A DNA stretch of 64,000 nucleotides, taken from NCBI RefSeq assembly GCF_016086655.4, contig NC_052135.2, forward strand, positions 23,154,363 through 23,218,362. The letters run 5' to 3'. The position numbers and the translations under genes were made by a program. The notes beneath the pieces are model-generated. The model saw only the letters and a list, made by a program, of their open reading frames with translations, was not told the DNA's origin and did not search any database. Below, piece after piece: positions 50,648 to 62,487 of this stretch. The number at the start of each line of letters is the position of its first letter. The first letter of the stretch is position 1. Origin of the DNA: Lepeophtheirus salmonis. Taxonomy: Eukaryota > Arthropoda > Copepoda > Siphonostomatoida > Caligidae.

Positions 50648-52297
50648 AGGTGCGTCAACATAAAAACAATCTTGAACAAAAATCAACAAAAGGGCGAAGT
50701 CCAAATTTATTTGTTTACCTAATATAGGAATACATACAGCCCATACAAAAATGGTCCTTCATGCACGCATTTTGATTTGAAAATCTATTAAATGTCGGAA
50801 AAATGGAAATTTTGATGTTTTTTCTTTAAAATTATCGATTTGAATCCAGTTACAGGATTTTGATTATATTAAGTATTATAGATAAAAAACATAGTTTGCA
50901 ACAATATTTTTTACAATTTTTCTCTAACTTACTTCAAAGGTTGAGTATTTTAGTTCCCAGCATGTTGCTAATAAATAAATATTATTTTTGGTACTGCTTA
51001 TAACTTCAGACTTTCTCTTGATTTTTACTACTCAAATCTCGTTTTTGATACAAAGTGTCTAATATACTATAAGATAATATAATTACTAAATATACTTTTT
51101 TTGTTCATTTATGCCAAATAAGACAGCCTATTTTATCAATTTATAATTTTTTTCAAAACAAAAGCAAGCTAGAGTGATTTTTTTTTTTGATGATTACAAA
51201 AACTGTCAATTAAACTTTTAAAAACCCGACCTTTTATTTTTTAATATTACTTTAATTGGTTAGATGAAGTTGCACTGATTAAGTATTAGTAAACATTATA
51301 GTATTACAATTACTCCATCTAACCTAGGAATCTTTTGGTGATATCCATATACTTGAAGTAGATTCCTCTTATTTAGAGGAATAAAATGCAAAATAAAAAA
51401 TATCCGGCGATACCAAATTCCCAACTTCTGCCATTTCAGTACAGTCTAATATAAATAATTGCATACAAATGTATCACTTCACAGTTCAAGTTCATAGTCA
51501 AATTTCTGTTAACTTATTCCTTATCATTTAGTTCTAAATTTAGCCATGCCTTAGGAAATAGAATACTTTTGACAACATAACACTCTCACTTATACACAAT
51601 GTACATAACATATTGTAAATATTCTTAACGATAAGTGTAGTAATTATAAACTCTATTGACATGGCAAAATGATTTGTTGCTAAACCAAATTATGCTAAGC
51701 GTTACTCAAGTCCCTTTCTCTTATATATATATATTTATTAGCTTCCTTTTGGATAGAATTACACTGCTTTAGTAACAATAGTTCCAAGACGATGTTAGCA
51801 AGAGCAGCTATACATCGAATAAAATTATTGGGATAATAATTATATGCATATTTCTAAGCTTTTCTACCTAAAAACAAAAGCAAGCTAGAATGATTCTTTT
51901 TTCAAAATTGAGTATGGATTAGTTTTGTTTCCATCGAGAAATTATCGTCCATTTCTATCAACAAATTATTCTTGGTAACCATTTGAGTGCACTGCAAATG
52001 GCATTCGAAGTAGTGAAAATTGATTTTTATAATTAAAGAATGATAAATCAACAGATTTTATTTGAAAAATCTGTTCGGAGCCTTTTAAATCAAATAAAAA
52101 CTATTTCTAAACTAGTTCTAATCTATAACTAAAACTCTTGGGTATCTTGTCTCTTTCCACAAATTTGAATAATAAGCCTATAATTGACTCAAATATGTCT
52201 ATAAATATTAGGTTGTATCTATTTATAAAGTTAAAAAAATAATATATATATTTTTCCTACTTTTTGTTCAAGATTGTTTTTATATCGATACACACCA
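50648..52297. mobile_element. TIR-element family C, longest copy
   Basis: Left end GGTGCGTCAACATAAAAACA then ATCTTGAACAAAAA; minus-strand right end GGTGTGTATCGATATAAAAA then CAATCTTGAACAAAAA. Total about 1.65 kb with no meaningful open frame. The left third recurs at 53400-53800 and the right third at 9130-9545 and 17580-17990. CAAAACAAAAGCAAGCTAGA occurs twice inside (near 51156 and 51872), so the copy has an internal duplication. Terminal pattern and size suggest a degraded or non-autonomous Tc1/mariner-like element; the class is inferred. Confidence 0.65.
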
Positions 52298-53278
52298 AAT
52301 GACAATTTAACTTGAATGATATCTAATATTGTAGGCCAATGTATAGATTAGGGTCTGTATAAGACTGAGACAATTATAAAAAATGGGGATTCGTGATTAT
52401 TCGAAGACGAAGGGCAATCCACCTCTATACTAAAATATGAAGGTGTTTATTTCTCTCAATGATCAGTATGAATAGGCATTTCGTAGACAGTGAGGAGAAA
52501 GACAGACCAAGACTTATGGTTTACTGAATTAAGACTCTTGTTAGGATCAGCTGTCTGTTATAGGATTTCTGATACAGAGTCGTCCGCAAGGTGTTTTGTT
52601 ATTTTGGGAATTGGGGAGGAGGCTAGTTCCTTAAATTCATAACATGATTATTTTTTAGTCTCTACAAATAACAAAAAAGACACTAACAGTTTTATTTTTT
52701 CTAAACATAAACCTGTTAATTTTCTCTACGTTTCACCCATCTCTACTGATCAGTAAGGCTGACTTCATTACTAATCACAAATCAATAATAATACGTTCCG
52801 ATGGAATGACTAGGAATATTATACAATTTTTTTAGAGCAAGGCCACTCAACTCTAATGAGCAAAGGTTAAAATCGACAAGTCCCTCCAATGCATACATAA
52901 GTCTGGAAATCGGCAACCAGGAACTCCATTTTATTTAACTATATTTTATCATCTTTGGACTTTGAGCCATACAATACTCAGAAGGTCCAAATTTCGGACC
53001 GTAAATCACCAGTTAAGTAGTCTTGTAAGTAGTTATATATAGCCTTACCTGTTGTTTACCACGATTAAACTGGGTTTTCTGATTGGTCCAGATTCTTATT
53101 TCAAAATATCCAACTACATATTTCAATTTCAATAGTATCTATTGTAAATTTGTTGGTAAATCATTATCCTTTAGTCAAAAGGTGCCCCAATTTTTTCTTT
53201 TTCGATTTTATTGTTCCATAAAAAAATTGATATGGAACCGATTCCTCTGACATAGTAATCCATTCTTAGGGATGTGAA
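52298..53278. other. intergenic, nothing recognised
   Basis: Somewhat less AT-rich around 52380-52620, but with no reading frame or motif I can support. Confidence 0.35.
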
Positions 53279-53400
53279 TAATGGCTAAAATAAAGTGAGC
53301 GTAAAAGGTCCCTAAGAGAATGTCATAAAAATATTGTCAACTTTAGAGACGAAAATTTAGATTGTAACGTAATGCCAAAAGTTCGGAATTAGGTATCGCA
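53279..53400. mobile_element. MITE family A, left-end fragment
   Basis: GGGATGTGAATAATGGCTAA begins the family A terminus and is followed by GAGAATGTCATAAAA and an AGAGACGAAA block. The right end of a family A copy appears 2.2 kb away at 55440-55556. The two may be halves of one element split by later insertions. Confidence 0.6.
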
Positions 53401-53800
53401 GGATATGTTTTTTTTATTCATCTAAACAAGAAAATAACTTTCAATCCTCTAAAAAAAGATACATCATGAATGCGTTTTGATTTGAAAATCTGTAAAATTT
53501 TGAAAAAAATGATTTTTTTCATATTCTTCCTTTAAAATTATTAAGTTGAATTGGGATTGATAATTTTTAATAAATTAAGTATAAAAATTAGAACTATATC
53601 TGTCAACAATTTTAACAAGATTTCCCTAAATTGCCTCATGTTATGAGTATTTAAGTTCTAAAGATGTTGCAAGTAAATAAATATACTCTTTTAATACCGC
53701 GTATTACTCGCAGATAATTTGATGTATTTCTTCATTTTTACAACTAAAATCTCGATTTTTATACAAATTGTAAAATATACTATTATCAAATAAACTTCCA
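53400..53800. repeat. TIR-element family C, left-half copy
   Basis: GAATGCGTTTTGATTTGAAA, TTCTTCCTTTAAAATTAT, ATGTTGCAAGTAAATAAATA and AACTAAAATCTCGATTTTTA align in order with 50760-51060. Confidence 0.65.
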
Positions 53801-53899
53801 TGGTTCAAACTTTTTAGCCAGTTATCCTACTATGTAGCCAAGTCCTTGAATACCACGGTTCAAGGCAGAAAAGGAAGATTATGTTGATACTTCGTCTTC

Positions 53900-54470
53900 C
53901 AAATTAGGATGTAAGACTAATTTAGCTGCTAATATTAAAGCATCATCATATTCTTCCTAATCTATTTTTGGCTCATTCACTTCTTGTTCAAGTCCTTAAT
54001 TAAATAACCCAAGAAGTTATCGTTTTTTATCTTCAATTTGAACTACTGATGATCCAAGGATAACTAATCGGAATCAATTTATACAATCAACACTAGTTGG
54101 ATGATCATTGGAGACTCCAAGGGCCCTCAAACGCGAGAAAAAAGTTTTCCGAGTAATCCTGATTCAACTGCGAAGTAAGGATGTATTTTATTCCAGATGA
54201 TTCCCTCAAATCTTCGATTAATTTTTCCAAAAGGGATATGGAAATCAAAAAATCCATGACGGAAAGGAAAAATGGATTTTTCTTTACCAATTCCCCAGAC
54301 ATTATTTATTGTTTCCTTCCTCTTGTTGAGGATCTCTTCCTGTCTCTTTGATACCTTCTGGTACAGATTTTTCTTTTGAAGAGAAATAACTCTTTTTTGA
54401 AGCCTACTTATTTACAAAAGTAATTTTTTCTTCTCTTTCCTCCAATTAAGATATTATTCCCCTTAAATAT
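53900..54470 (-). pseudogene. P-element-like transposase remnant
   Basis: On the minus strand the frame from about 54240 reads ISLLEKLIEDLRES, SGIKYILTSQLNQDYSENFF, then in a shifted frame FSRLRALGVSNDHPTSVD. This is the same C-terminal catalytic block as YILTTRLNQDCVVNFFSR in the 23.8-27.1 kb element. A weak helical stretch (QKVSKRQEEILNKRKETINN) lies upstream at 54340-54300. Stops and frameshifts abound; only this portion survives. Confidence 0.75.
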
Positions 54471-55439
54471 TAGGCTGAACTAGCACATTTTGTAAATTTT
54501 TTCTGATGAATGTTCAACGGTCCATAGCTTCATTATGTTTCTTTCTCAATTTATTTGGCCCATAAAACATACAAAAATGCAACAATAGACACGTACAGGT
54601 TAATGAAACTTTTGCAGTTGTTTATCCTTACAGAGTGCCTCTATGTTCAGTTTCACTTTTGAAATAGCGTGGTACAACTCAAATTCAAGGTAAATCAGGC
54701 GGTTTCACATCTCTACCAGGTTTATTTGGCTACGTTATAGAGAACGTCATTGCAATCTCACTTATTCGCGCCATACATTGGTAAACCGTTGGGGTGCTGC
54801 CAGTCTTGAACCTACCTCGCTTTTTCAATCGCAACATCATCACAATCTACACACACTAAATAAAATAACCATAAGAATATATACCTGTAAGAGTAATATA
54901 TTAATAACGGGAGCTCTGTTACACCAAGGAAAGATTTGACAGGAGTGGATTTGCAGGGAGCCGCTGTTGACATTTCTAACTCAACAATATTGTTATTTTT
55001 ACCCGAACATTACAATACCTTATGCATTGGTTGTTTTTGTTATTAAAATAGTCTGAAAATGGTTATGTTTTGAAATTTGGTTGAAAATTTGGAGAAATTG
55101 GTTGAAATTGGTGAAATTTCGAAGTATGGTTTCTTCTGTCCGACCAGTCATTTCCCACTTGGCAACTTTGTCATTCCCCCACCGGCTAAGAACCACTGCT
55201 CTAAAAGAAGAATTGTCGCCTAGCTTTGGTATAAATTGATTTAAAAATGTATAATAAAATGAATGTATATGAATTCATTATTATAATATTTTCCCAACAC
55301 TGATGCTATTTTATATGTAGAAGGTTCTCATCTTTTAATTCATTTTATCTCTTAAAAATGATAAAAAAGGAAGTTAATTTTAACAGGGGTGTTAATTCAG
55401 CAATACTGAGTAATACCATATATCTTGCTCCTGCCTTCT
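54471..55439. other. intergenic, nothing firm
   Basis: 54600-54800 is less AT-rich and could be the 5' part of the adjoining P-like relic, but no THAP motif could be read. GAACCACTG near 55190 resembles a hAT terminus fragment, too short to call. Confidence 0.35.
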
Positions 55440-55556
55440 CCTCGCGCTCTTACAAAAACCCATCTCTACTAATAAGAGCATTCATTTTTTTGCTTTTACC
55501 AACATATGCATTTTATTAAATTAATGTTCACCTCAATTTAGCCAATATTCACATCT
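55440..55556. mobile_element. MITE family A, right-end fragment
   Basis: TAATAAGAGCATTCAT, then CTCAATTTAGCCAATATTCA and CATCTC matches the family A right terminus. The left half is not adjacent. Confidence 0.6.
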
Positions 55557-56269
55557 CTATTTATTATCGAACTCAAAATAGAAATCTCAATTTGTTTTTG
55601 TCTTTTTTTGTTTTGAAAACTTTAGATAAGGAACAAATGATTTCTATAATAATTTTCTATTAATTAAATTGTCATATTCTCTCCGGGATGACTTAATTTT
55701 TTTATAACGATTAATTCGCAAAATATTATAAAACTTAGACAATTATATATATTTTTCATTAAAAAAGAAAAACATTTGTCAATATTTTCAACAAATTTAA
55801 AAAAACTTATCAAGGTACTGCATGTAACTTGAAGTACATAAATTATTCTTCCTTTCTATTCTAAATTAATTAGATTGTTCAAGAATATAATACATTATTA
55901 GGCTTAAGGGCCAGATGAAAACCTCTCACGGGCCAGGGTCTGCCGACCACCGTTATACAAAATAATATTCGAATAAAATATTCTCTTTAATATAGGTTGA
56001 TCATATTTTATAAATAAAGGACACTTGTCCCAATCAGTCACGGTTTTAGGCTTAAATATTTTTTGTATTTTAGTTAGTATCTAAAATATTAATAAATTTT
56101 GATTTCTGTTGATTTCAGATCTTGTTTAACACTTTCCTTATTTTAATATGACTTATAATTGAGTCGAATGAAAATCGATTTAATCTAGAAAAATTATATA
56201 AAGTCCCCGCCGGCTTCGAACAGGGAGTAAAAGAACATGTCTAGGAGAAAGAAGACGCTTGGTCATTTA
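55557..56269. other. AT-rich sequence, nothing recognised
   Basis: No gene or repeat partner identified. Confidence 0.35.
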
Positions 56270-56789
56270 GGGATGTAAATATTGGCTAAATTGCAGAAAG
56301 CATAAAAACCTTGCCTGAGAAAATGTTATGAAAAGGTAATTTTGAGAGACGTCATATATGCCAACAAAGATCAGTTATCCCTTCAGATGTGAAATTATCT
56401 AAATTCTCATGAATGTAAATCAAAAAGAAAAGTATATGTTTTGGGTTCTTTGATAACCGACATGTACATATCTTCTGACAGTGATCACTATAAAAACAAT
56501 AGTGAACCTTAGTCGTAAATAATTTTGAATGTTCAAAATAGGGATAAATAATTAATAAGAGCACATATCATGCAGACTTTTTTAAATGTATGCTCAGAAG
56601 TATTTCGACAATTTGTACATCCCTAGTGATCACTATAAACTATAGTGCCCTTGCACGCTGATTCGTTAGAATCTTCAAAAAAGGGGGAAGTTATTAATTA
56701 ATAATATGAACATTCATATTTTGCTCATAACAAAATATACTCTTTTTCATAATTTAGACTGGACATAATTAAGCCAATTTTCACATCCC
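56270..56789. mobile_element. MITE family A copy with duplicated right end
   Basis: Starts GGGATGTAAATATTGGCTAA and ends, read on minus, GGGATGTGAAAATTGGCTTA. An internal right-end-like site (TTTGTACATCCC) closes at 56623. The following 166 bp repeats a GTGATCACTATAAA...ATAGTG block (first at 56480, again at 56627). One element thus appears to carry a duplicated right portion. Confidence 0.7.
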
Positions 56790-58437
56790 TCATTCAAATA
56801 CAATACAGATTCTTGTTTTGGGCGTTAAATATTGCTTATTTGATAGCTTTTGATGTTTTTGTCATACATGAACATCGAACATAAAATATATTATCTATAG
56901 GCTCATGTGATACAAATTGGGCAACCTAATGCTTAGATAACATTTTTTACATTATTTCAATTAAATTATGCCAAATATTGTTTACATAAACCTTTTGCAG
57001 AAAGTATTTTGTAAGAATGTATTTAGGTAATTCCATTCCTTAATATGTATGGGTCATTAAATATTTTACTTTTTAAACCCATAACTTGAAGGATGCATCA
57101 AGGTCATTTGAGTTGATCCAAGAAACACATTTCAATAATCATTGTGTTTCTAAACAAAATTATAACCAATCAAATGATTCCAAATGATGTACTAATGATT
57201 AAAAATTGGCAAAAGTCCCAAACAGTATTACATAATTATTATTTTATATTATCATTTCACATATTGTATCAATATATGAAGAGTATGCAATTATGAAGTA
57301 GTGTAAGAAATTTGTCCCCAAAATCGTAATATTAATGCATAACATGAAACGTCATTCAGCATGCATGACTAGCACAAAACGCTTATTTTCCTTCGTTTAG
57401 CATATTGTCTGCTAGCCGGCTTTGACATATTGACTATTGTATAGATATACATACACTATACAGCCTTAACTAGCATATCCACTGTTCTTATATTATTTAA
57501 ATGACGTCATTATCTTTTGATACTTGCTTTGTCTAGCTATATACATTTTTGTTTAAATGATGAAAATTATATAATTTAGCGGGGGGTTATATAATAACTA
57601 AATACATCTTTCGTAGTATTCTTTATCATTCGAATTTATGTTTAACTTGAGTGTGATTATTCTTTGAATCTAGTTGATGTTCCTTGAGTAATACACACTT
57701 AAAAGGCAGCACAAAAGTTCGTACTACGACGTAACTTTGTTTTTTCTTTGTGTCCGTATCATCATCTTCTTTTTCAAATAATATAAAATGTATTATATGA
57801 TAGTTATGTAAAAGTTATATCCTGTAGAAGCAAATTGTACGTACAAGTTGCTACCAAAAAAATAAAATTAAAAAAATGAAGCAATTAGATTACTTGTGAG
57901 GAAGATAATCTAAAATTGAATTAAAATATAATTGTATATTCTGTTATTAAAATCATCAATGTTGCAATCAAATAATATGTTCAATGCAGAGGCCTAAGAA
58001 AAGGGAAGTGGAGGGTGCCTCCTCCCCACAAAAATTCAATCATATAGTGTTTTTATATGTTGTATTAATGACTATGAACTGTCAAATATATTCCTATAGC
58101 CTGCATTGGTAGCTGGTGGGAGCAAGAGACGGGTGACAGATTTGTACGCCCCCTTTTCATAATTTCTTCTATTGACGGTCTAATTGTAACATGTGCAAAA
58201 TCGCAACTTGTACACCACATGTTATATATTATATGAGCGACACACATGTACATTGTACAATACATAACATTGTATATGTACAATACTAAATGCCTAGCTT
58301 TAAAAACAAAGAAATTATAAAAAACTCTATGTTTAGCAGCTCTCCGATTGTGTTCTCCTCCTTCTTTTTAGAAGACTACACTCCATGATGTCGTCGATGA
58401 CAAATATTGGAGATGATATTGATGTATATATATATTA
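56790..58437. other. intergenic, nothing recognised
   Basis: AT-rich. Minus-strand open frame 58283-58065 is Tyr/Met/Cys-rich without a motif and is likely chance. Confidence 0.35.
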
Positions 58438-59407
58438 GGGTGATGCAATTGCTTCTGAAATTAGAAATCCTTTTCAGAAGTTGCAGATCCTAATTTTGGT
58501 AGTGCAGCTAGGTAAGTAGAACATAAATACAAAATTCTAGGAAATTTGGTTAATTTTTATCCCTTGCACAATTGCAATTTCTAAACGCGTATAAAGCAAA
58601 ACGTTTTGTTGTCTATTATTTTTAAAACAAGTATCTTTTGCAAAGATTCCTGGTCTTTTTTTGACATCATGAGGCTAGAAAAACCTTCTTGGAGAAACCA
58701 GTTGAAAAATGGGAATCAAATCCTGGCTTTTGTATAAGCAAAGAGATCATCTATAACTTGTCTGTAGTTAACGGTGGAGCAGAAAAAGGGGTAAAGATAG
58801 TGCAATACTTTTTGGGTCAAGCTAGAAAAGAGGGAAACTTACAGAACAATCTTTTGATAGAACGATAGATCTTTCCTCCCAAAATAAAAAAAAACAGAAA
58901 TCAAGAAAAAAGTAGTTGGTATTAAAAAAATGACGAATGATCTATTTATATGTGTTAAGTAGTTACTAATTTAATTATAAATTTATATTATTATATGAGG
59001 ATGAAAATTATTATTAAAAAAGAAAATAATTAAGAAGGAAAAACTATTATGTTTTTTCTTTTCTTCTTAACTGAAGTTAAATAATGTCTTCTTTATTTAA
59101 TAAACGGGCAAGGCGTGATCAATGATCACATATTCCTTGATACAACCAAGGAAAGTAGAGTGTCCAAAAAATTATAAAACAAGATCATCTATATTTTATC
59201 ATAGAAATATTTTACTTTATAATTGTTTTTCAAACAACGCATAGCAGAAAAGTTTTGCTTCTTGCGGGTTTAAAAATTACAATTATACAAGAGGTAAACG
59301 CAAGTCAAATTAAGATTTTTTTTTGTATTTGTGTTCAACTTACCTGAATGCAGTGCCAAAATTTAGGTCTGCTGATTCTGAACATGTTAAAGGCAATTGC
59401 ACCACCC
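58438..59407 (+). mobile_element. TIR element flanked by TA, transposase scrap inside
   Basis: Left TA-GGGTGATGCAATTGCTTC and right (minus) TA-GGGTGGTGCAATTGCCTT. The TIR similarity resumes after a gap at CTAATTTTGG/CTAAATTTTGG and AGGTAAGT..GAACA-AAATACAAAA. Plus-strand 58735-58869 reads CISKEIIYNLSVVNGGAEKG then VKIVQYFLGQARKEGNL, ending TAG. This looks like a conserved transposon protein segment I have seen in arthropod repeats but cannot name. Size 970 bp; dead. TA flanks and the GGGTG start resemble the mariner relic at 2837-4280. Confidence 0.65.
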
Positions 59408-61199
59408 TAATATATATGTAACTTGTATGTACAAAAAGATACATAAAACAACTATGTATCTTTTAGTTACATATATTTAATTCACAATATGCCTTTTGAT
59501 ACTTTTGCAAGAATGATGTTTTATAAGTTATCCTTCATCAATATGAGTTGCAGATGTGCCTTGATACTCATGCTTGCTACAAAAACAACAACAAAGATAA
59601 TGCCATAATGTTTACTGATTAGTGATTTTGCATCTCTTATAGTTATTGATGAAGTAAGGGTTTGATATAAAAATAATTATTATTTCTCTTCAAACGAATT
59701 TAATATAAATAAAATTCACCCAAAGGGGAAAATGAATCCTCATAATTCATAATTATTATTACTTTGAGATATTATTGGCTTACATCACCCCTCCTCCCAA
59801 TAGATTTTGATTAAAAATTCAAAAAGTCGAATTAGGTGTGCAATTTACTAAGAAATCCTTATTAAATCAACTTTGAGGGAGAAACTACGAAGGAACTCCC
59901 TTTACCTTTCTTTCATATCGCTTATAATTAAATCCCCGTAATCATCTGGACCATCTGTTCTATTTTTAAGGCTTTAATAATATTACATACTATATAGAAT
60001 AAGCTGATATACATATTTTTTTAATTTTATGTACTACTAACCAAGAGGATTATAAAAGTCTTAATAACAAACAATAAATGCTTCAATATCAAGAAAATAT
60101 TGGCTATATTAATATTTAATATATTTTCAAATAAAGGAATCTTCATTTTTGCATCAAAAATCTTATATACATCTATTAACTCATTACAAAACATATGCAA
60201 GTATGTACATATTATTCAAGATGATTGAAGGTCATTTGTTTACTTAAATGATTGACTTGATTTGTTTTTCTCCAAAAACATGGTGTATTGCTTCTATTAA
60301 TTATGAATAATTTCCCTTCCAAACTATGCCTAACAATCGATTGAGGGTTGACTTTTTGATATATAATAAGTGATGTTCCCCCTTATTATCTCAATTCTGA
60401 ATACACATTCTCTGGAATATATACTATATTATTATTCTTATGTTGGTTCCTAGACCTTTGAAATGCTATATAAAAAGTAAAACATTTGAAATCAATGAAT
60501 GACAAGTAATTGACGATTTTCTGTAAAAGAAAAGAAAATAATTGTATGAATGATTGGTTCTTCAACTTTTCACATGGTTATATGAGAGAAATATTCCCTT
60601 CATGCCGAAATGCTTGTTTAAGGAGATAAAAACCCTCAGTTTCACTTCCTTTTTTTTCTTATATATAATGTATGAAGTACATAATACAGCATCGGGATTT
60701 ATGTATTTTCATGAAAACGTAGCTAGACATTCTTATAAGATTGAGGTAACTGTCATTCATAAAACATCATGGCTGCTTCTGCATGTTTTAACGCTAGACA
60801 AATTATTATAATCAACCAAGGCAACAAAAGCAACTTATGCAGATAAAAAATAGTACAAAGGAATATTTTTCAACAACTATGAAACAACATATATTAGCAT
60901 CCTTAAAGAATCCTATGAACAAAATATCCAACAAATTTCCGAGTTCGGAATCAATCAATAATTTTCTTAATCAATCTTACTACATGCTTTGCCAATTTCA
61001 GCCTTCCAGCCTTCATTATACCTGCCTCACAACGGAAGGAAATGCCACCCTCGTCATGAATATTTTTTTAGTGATACAACGTGCTTCATGCAAAAATTTA
61101 TAGCATTGTATATATGAAAAAAGACTGGAATAAATGATGTTTCCAGCCTCTTTATTATTTTAAATTTGTAAAAAACTATTGTAGTATTTACAAATTTAG
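59408..61199. other. intergenic, nothing recognised
   Basis: AT-rich sequence upstream of the eIF4G2 homologue. Plus-strand open frames at 60554-60811 and 60837-61103 lack recognisable domains. Confidence 0.35.
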
Positions 61200-61254
61200 A
61201 AATTGTACTTTGACCGTTGTATTCCTAAGATTAAAAGAAGTAAAGGGATTTACT

Positions 61255-61374
61255 CGCTCTCCTTCTCTCTCTTTCTCCTCCTTCTTCTCCTTTTCTCTCT
61301 CTCTTTCTCCCTTCCTTCGCTTAGCTTTTCCCGTTTTTTTCTGTATGTGGTTCAGTCCTCTTGGAAGTGTAGCC
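61255..61374 (+). promoter_or_regulatory. probable promoter and non-coding first exon of the eIF4G2 homologue
   Basis: A strongly pyrimidine-rich tract (61255-61330) is followed by CTTGGAAGTGTAGCC and an excellent donor GTAAGTA at 61375. The base composition then becomes less AT-rich up to an acceptor TTCTTTTCTTTTTAG at 62398. A transcription start in or just after the CT tract and an intron 61375-62398 would put the coding exon in place. This is inferred from splice signals only. Confidence 0.45.
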
Positions 61375-62487
61375 GTAAGTACCTCTCCTTGTTCCCTAAC
61401 AATTTTTTTCTCGTTAAGTCTGTCTGTGTGTCTTTGTCCCTTACTCTCCCTTCCCCACCTCTCTCTCTTTTTCTGTTCCTCTCTTTCTCTTCCTGTCTTT
61501 CCTTAACTATTCTGCTCTTCAACATTATTAGTCATTGAATTGACGAAAGATCTAATTAAGTGCGTCACTCAAGTGTCTTCAATATCTGTTTTGACTCATT
61601 GAATTTAGCAATGGTATATTTGACGTGATTTCTTACTCTGGAACTTAATTTTGCTAAATTGAGGGAGTTGTAGGAGCTGTAACTGGGGTAGATTCCTCCT
61701 CCTTTGACTGTTGTACAAACTGAGCCCCCACGGGGGAGATTCCCATAATTGGGACGAGCATTGTTTTTATGCTATTTGTGTATATTAATGTTGGGATGAA
61801 TGTCTGCCTCTGGTAGGGATTTTTTTCTTTCCAAACGTGGGGTATTTTCTGAGTTGCGGTGGTGGGTGTGAGAACTGATTTTGTAGTGGGGAGATGTAAA
61901 GTGAGTCAAAGAGTCTGAGGGAGACTCCTTTTTGTAGCGTCTTCAGTTCCTATGCTAGGAGTAAGGATGAGTGTAATTGGAAAAGAAAAGTATGAGGCGA
62001 ATTACTATCCAGGGAAAAATGAAAGTGCTCCTCCCTCTTTAATACTTGGGAATTTTCAAAATGAGGAACAATAAGAAATATTGTACTTTGATATCCCTAG
62101 CCTAGTTGTATCATTCCTGACCTTGGTTGGGATGATTTTATTGAGTGACCTAGTTTTCGCTTTCCTTAGTGGAATGAGGTTGGTTGCTCCTTGCGACTTT
62201 CCTCTGAAGTGGGCTTTCCCTCTTGTGCTCAAGTACTCCTTTCCCAGGCTGAAAGGGACTGGAACTAAATGGAAAAGAGCTCCTTTTTATTTGTTTGTTT
62301 TTCTATTGCCCCTCTATTGAGTTGTTAACTCGAATCCTTAGCCCCTCTTGATGGATTCACTTCTTTATTCTTATTCTAACTTTTTCTTTTCTTTTTAGTT
62401 CAAACAATACTATTGTTGAGGCTTGACTCGAAAGTTAGTGAGGAGAGGAAGTAAGACTGATCCAAGAGTTATTCTCTGTCAGTCCTA

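Noticed and set aside
61203..61538. Overlapping plus-strand open frames rich in Ser, Leu and Phe
   Set aside because: Simple CT-rich sequence translates to SFSLSLSL in several frames at once; explained as a promoter/leader pyrimidine tract.
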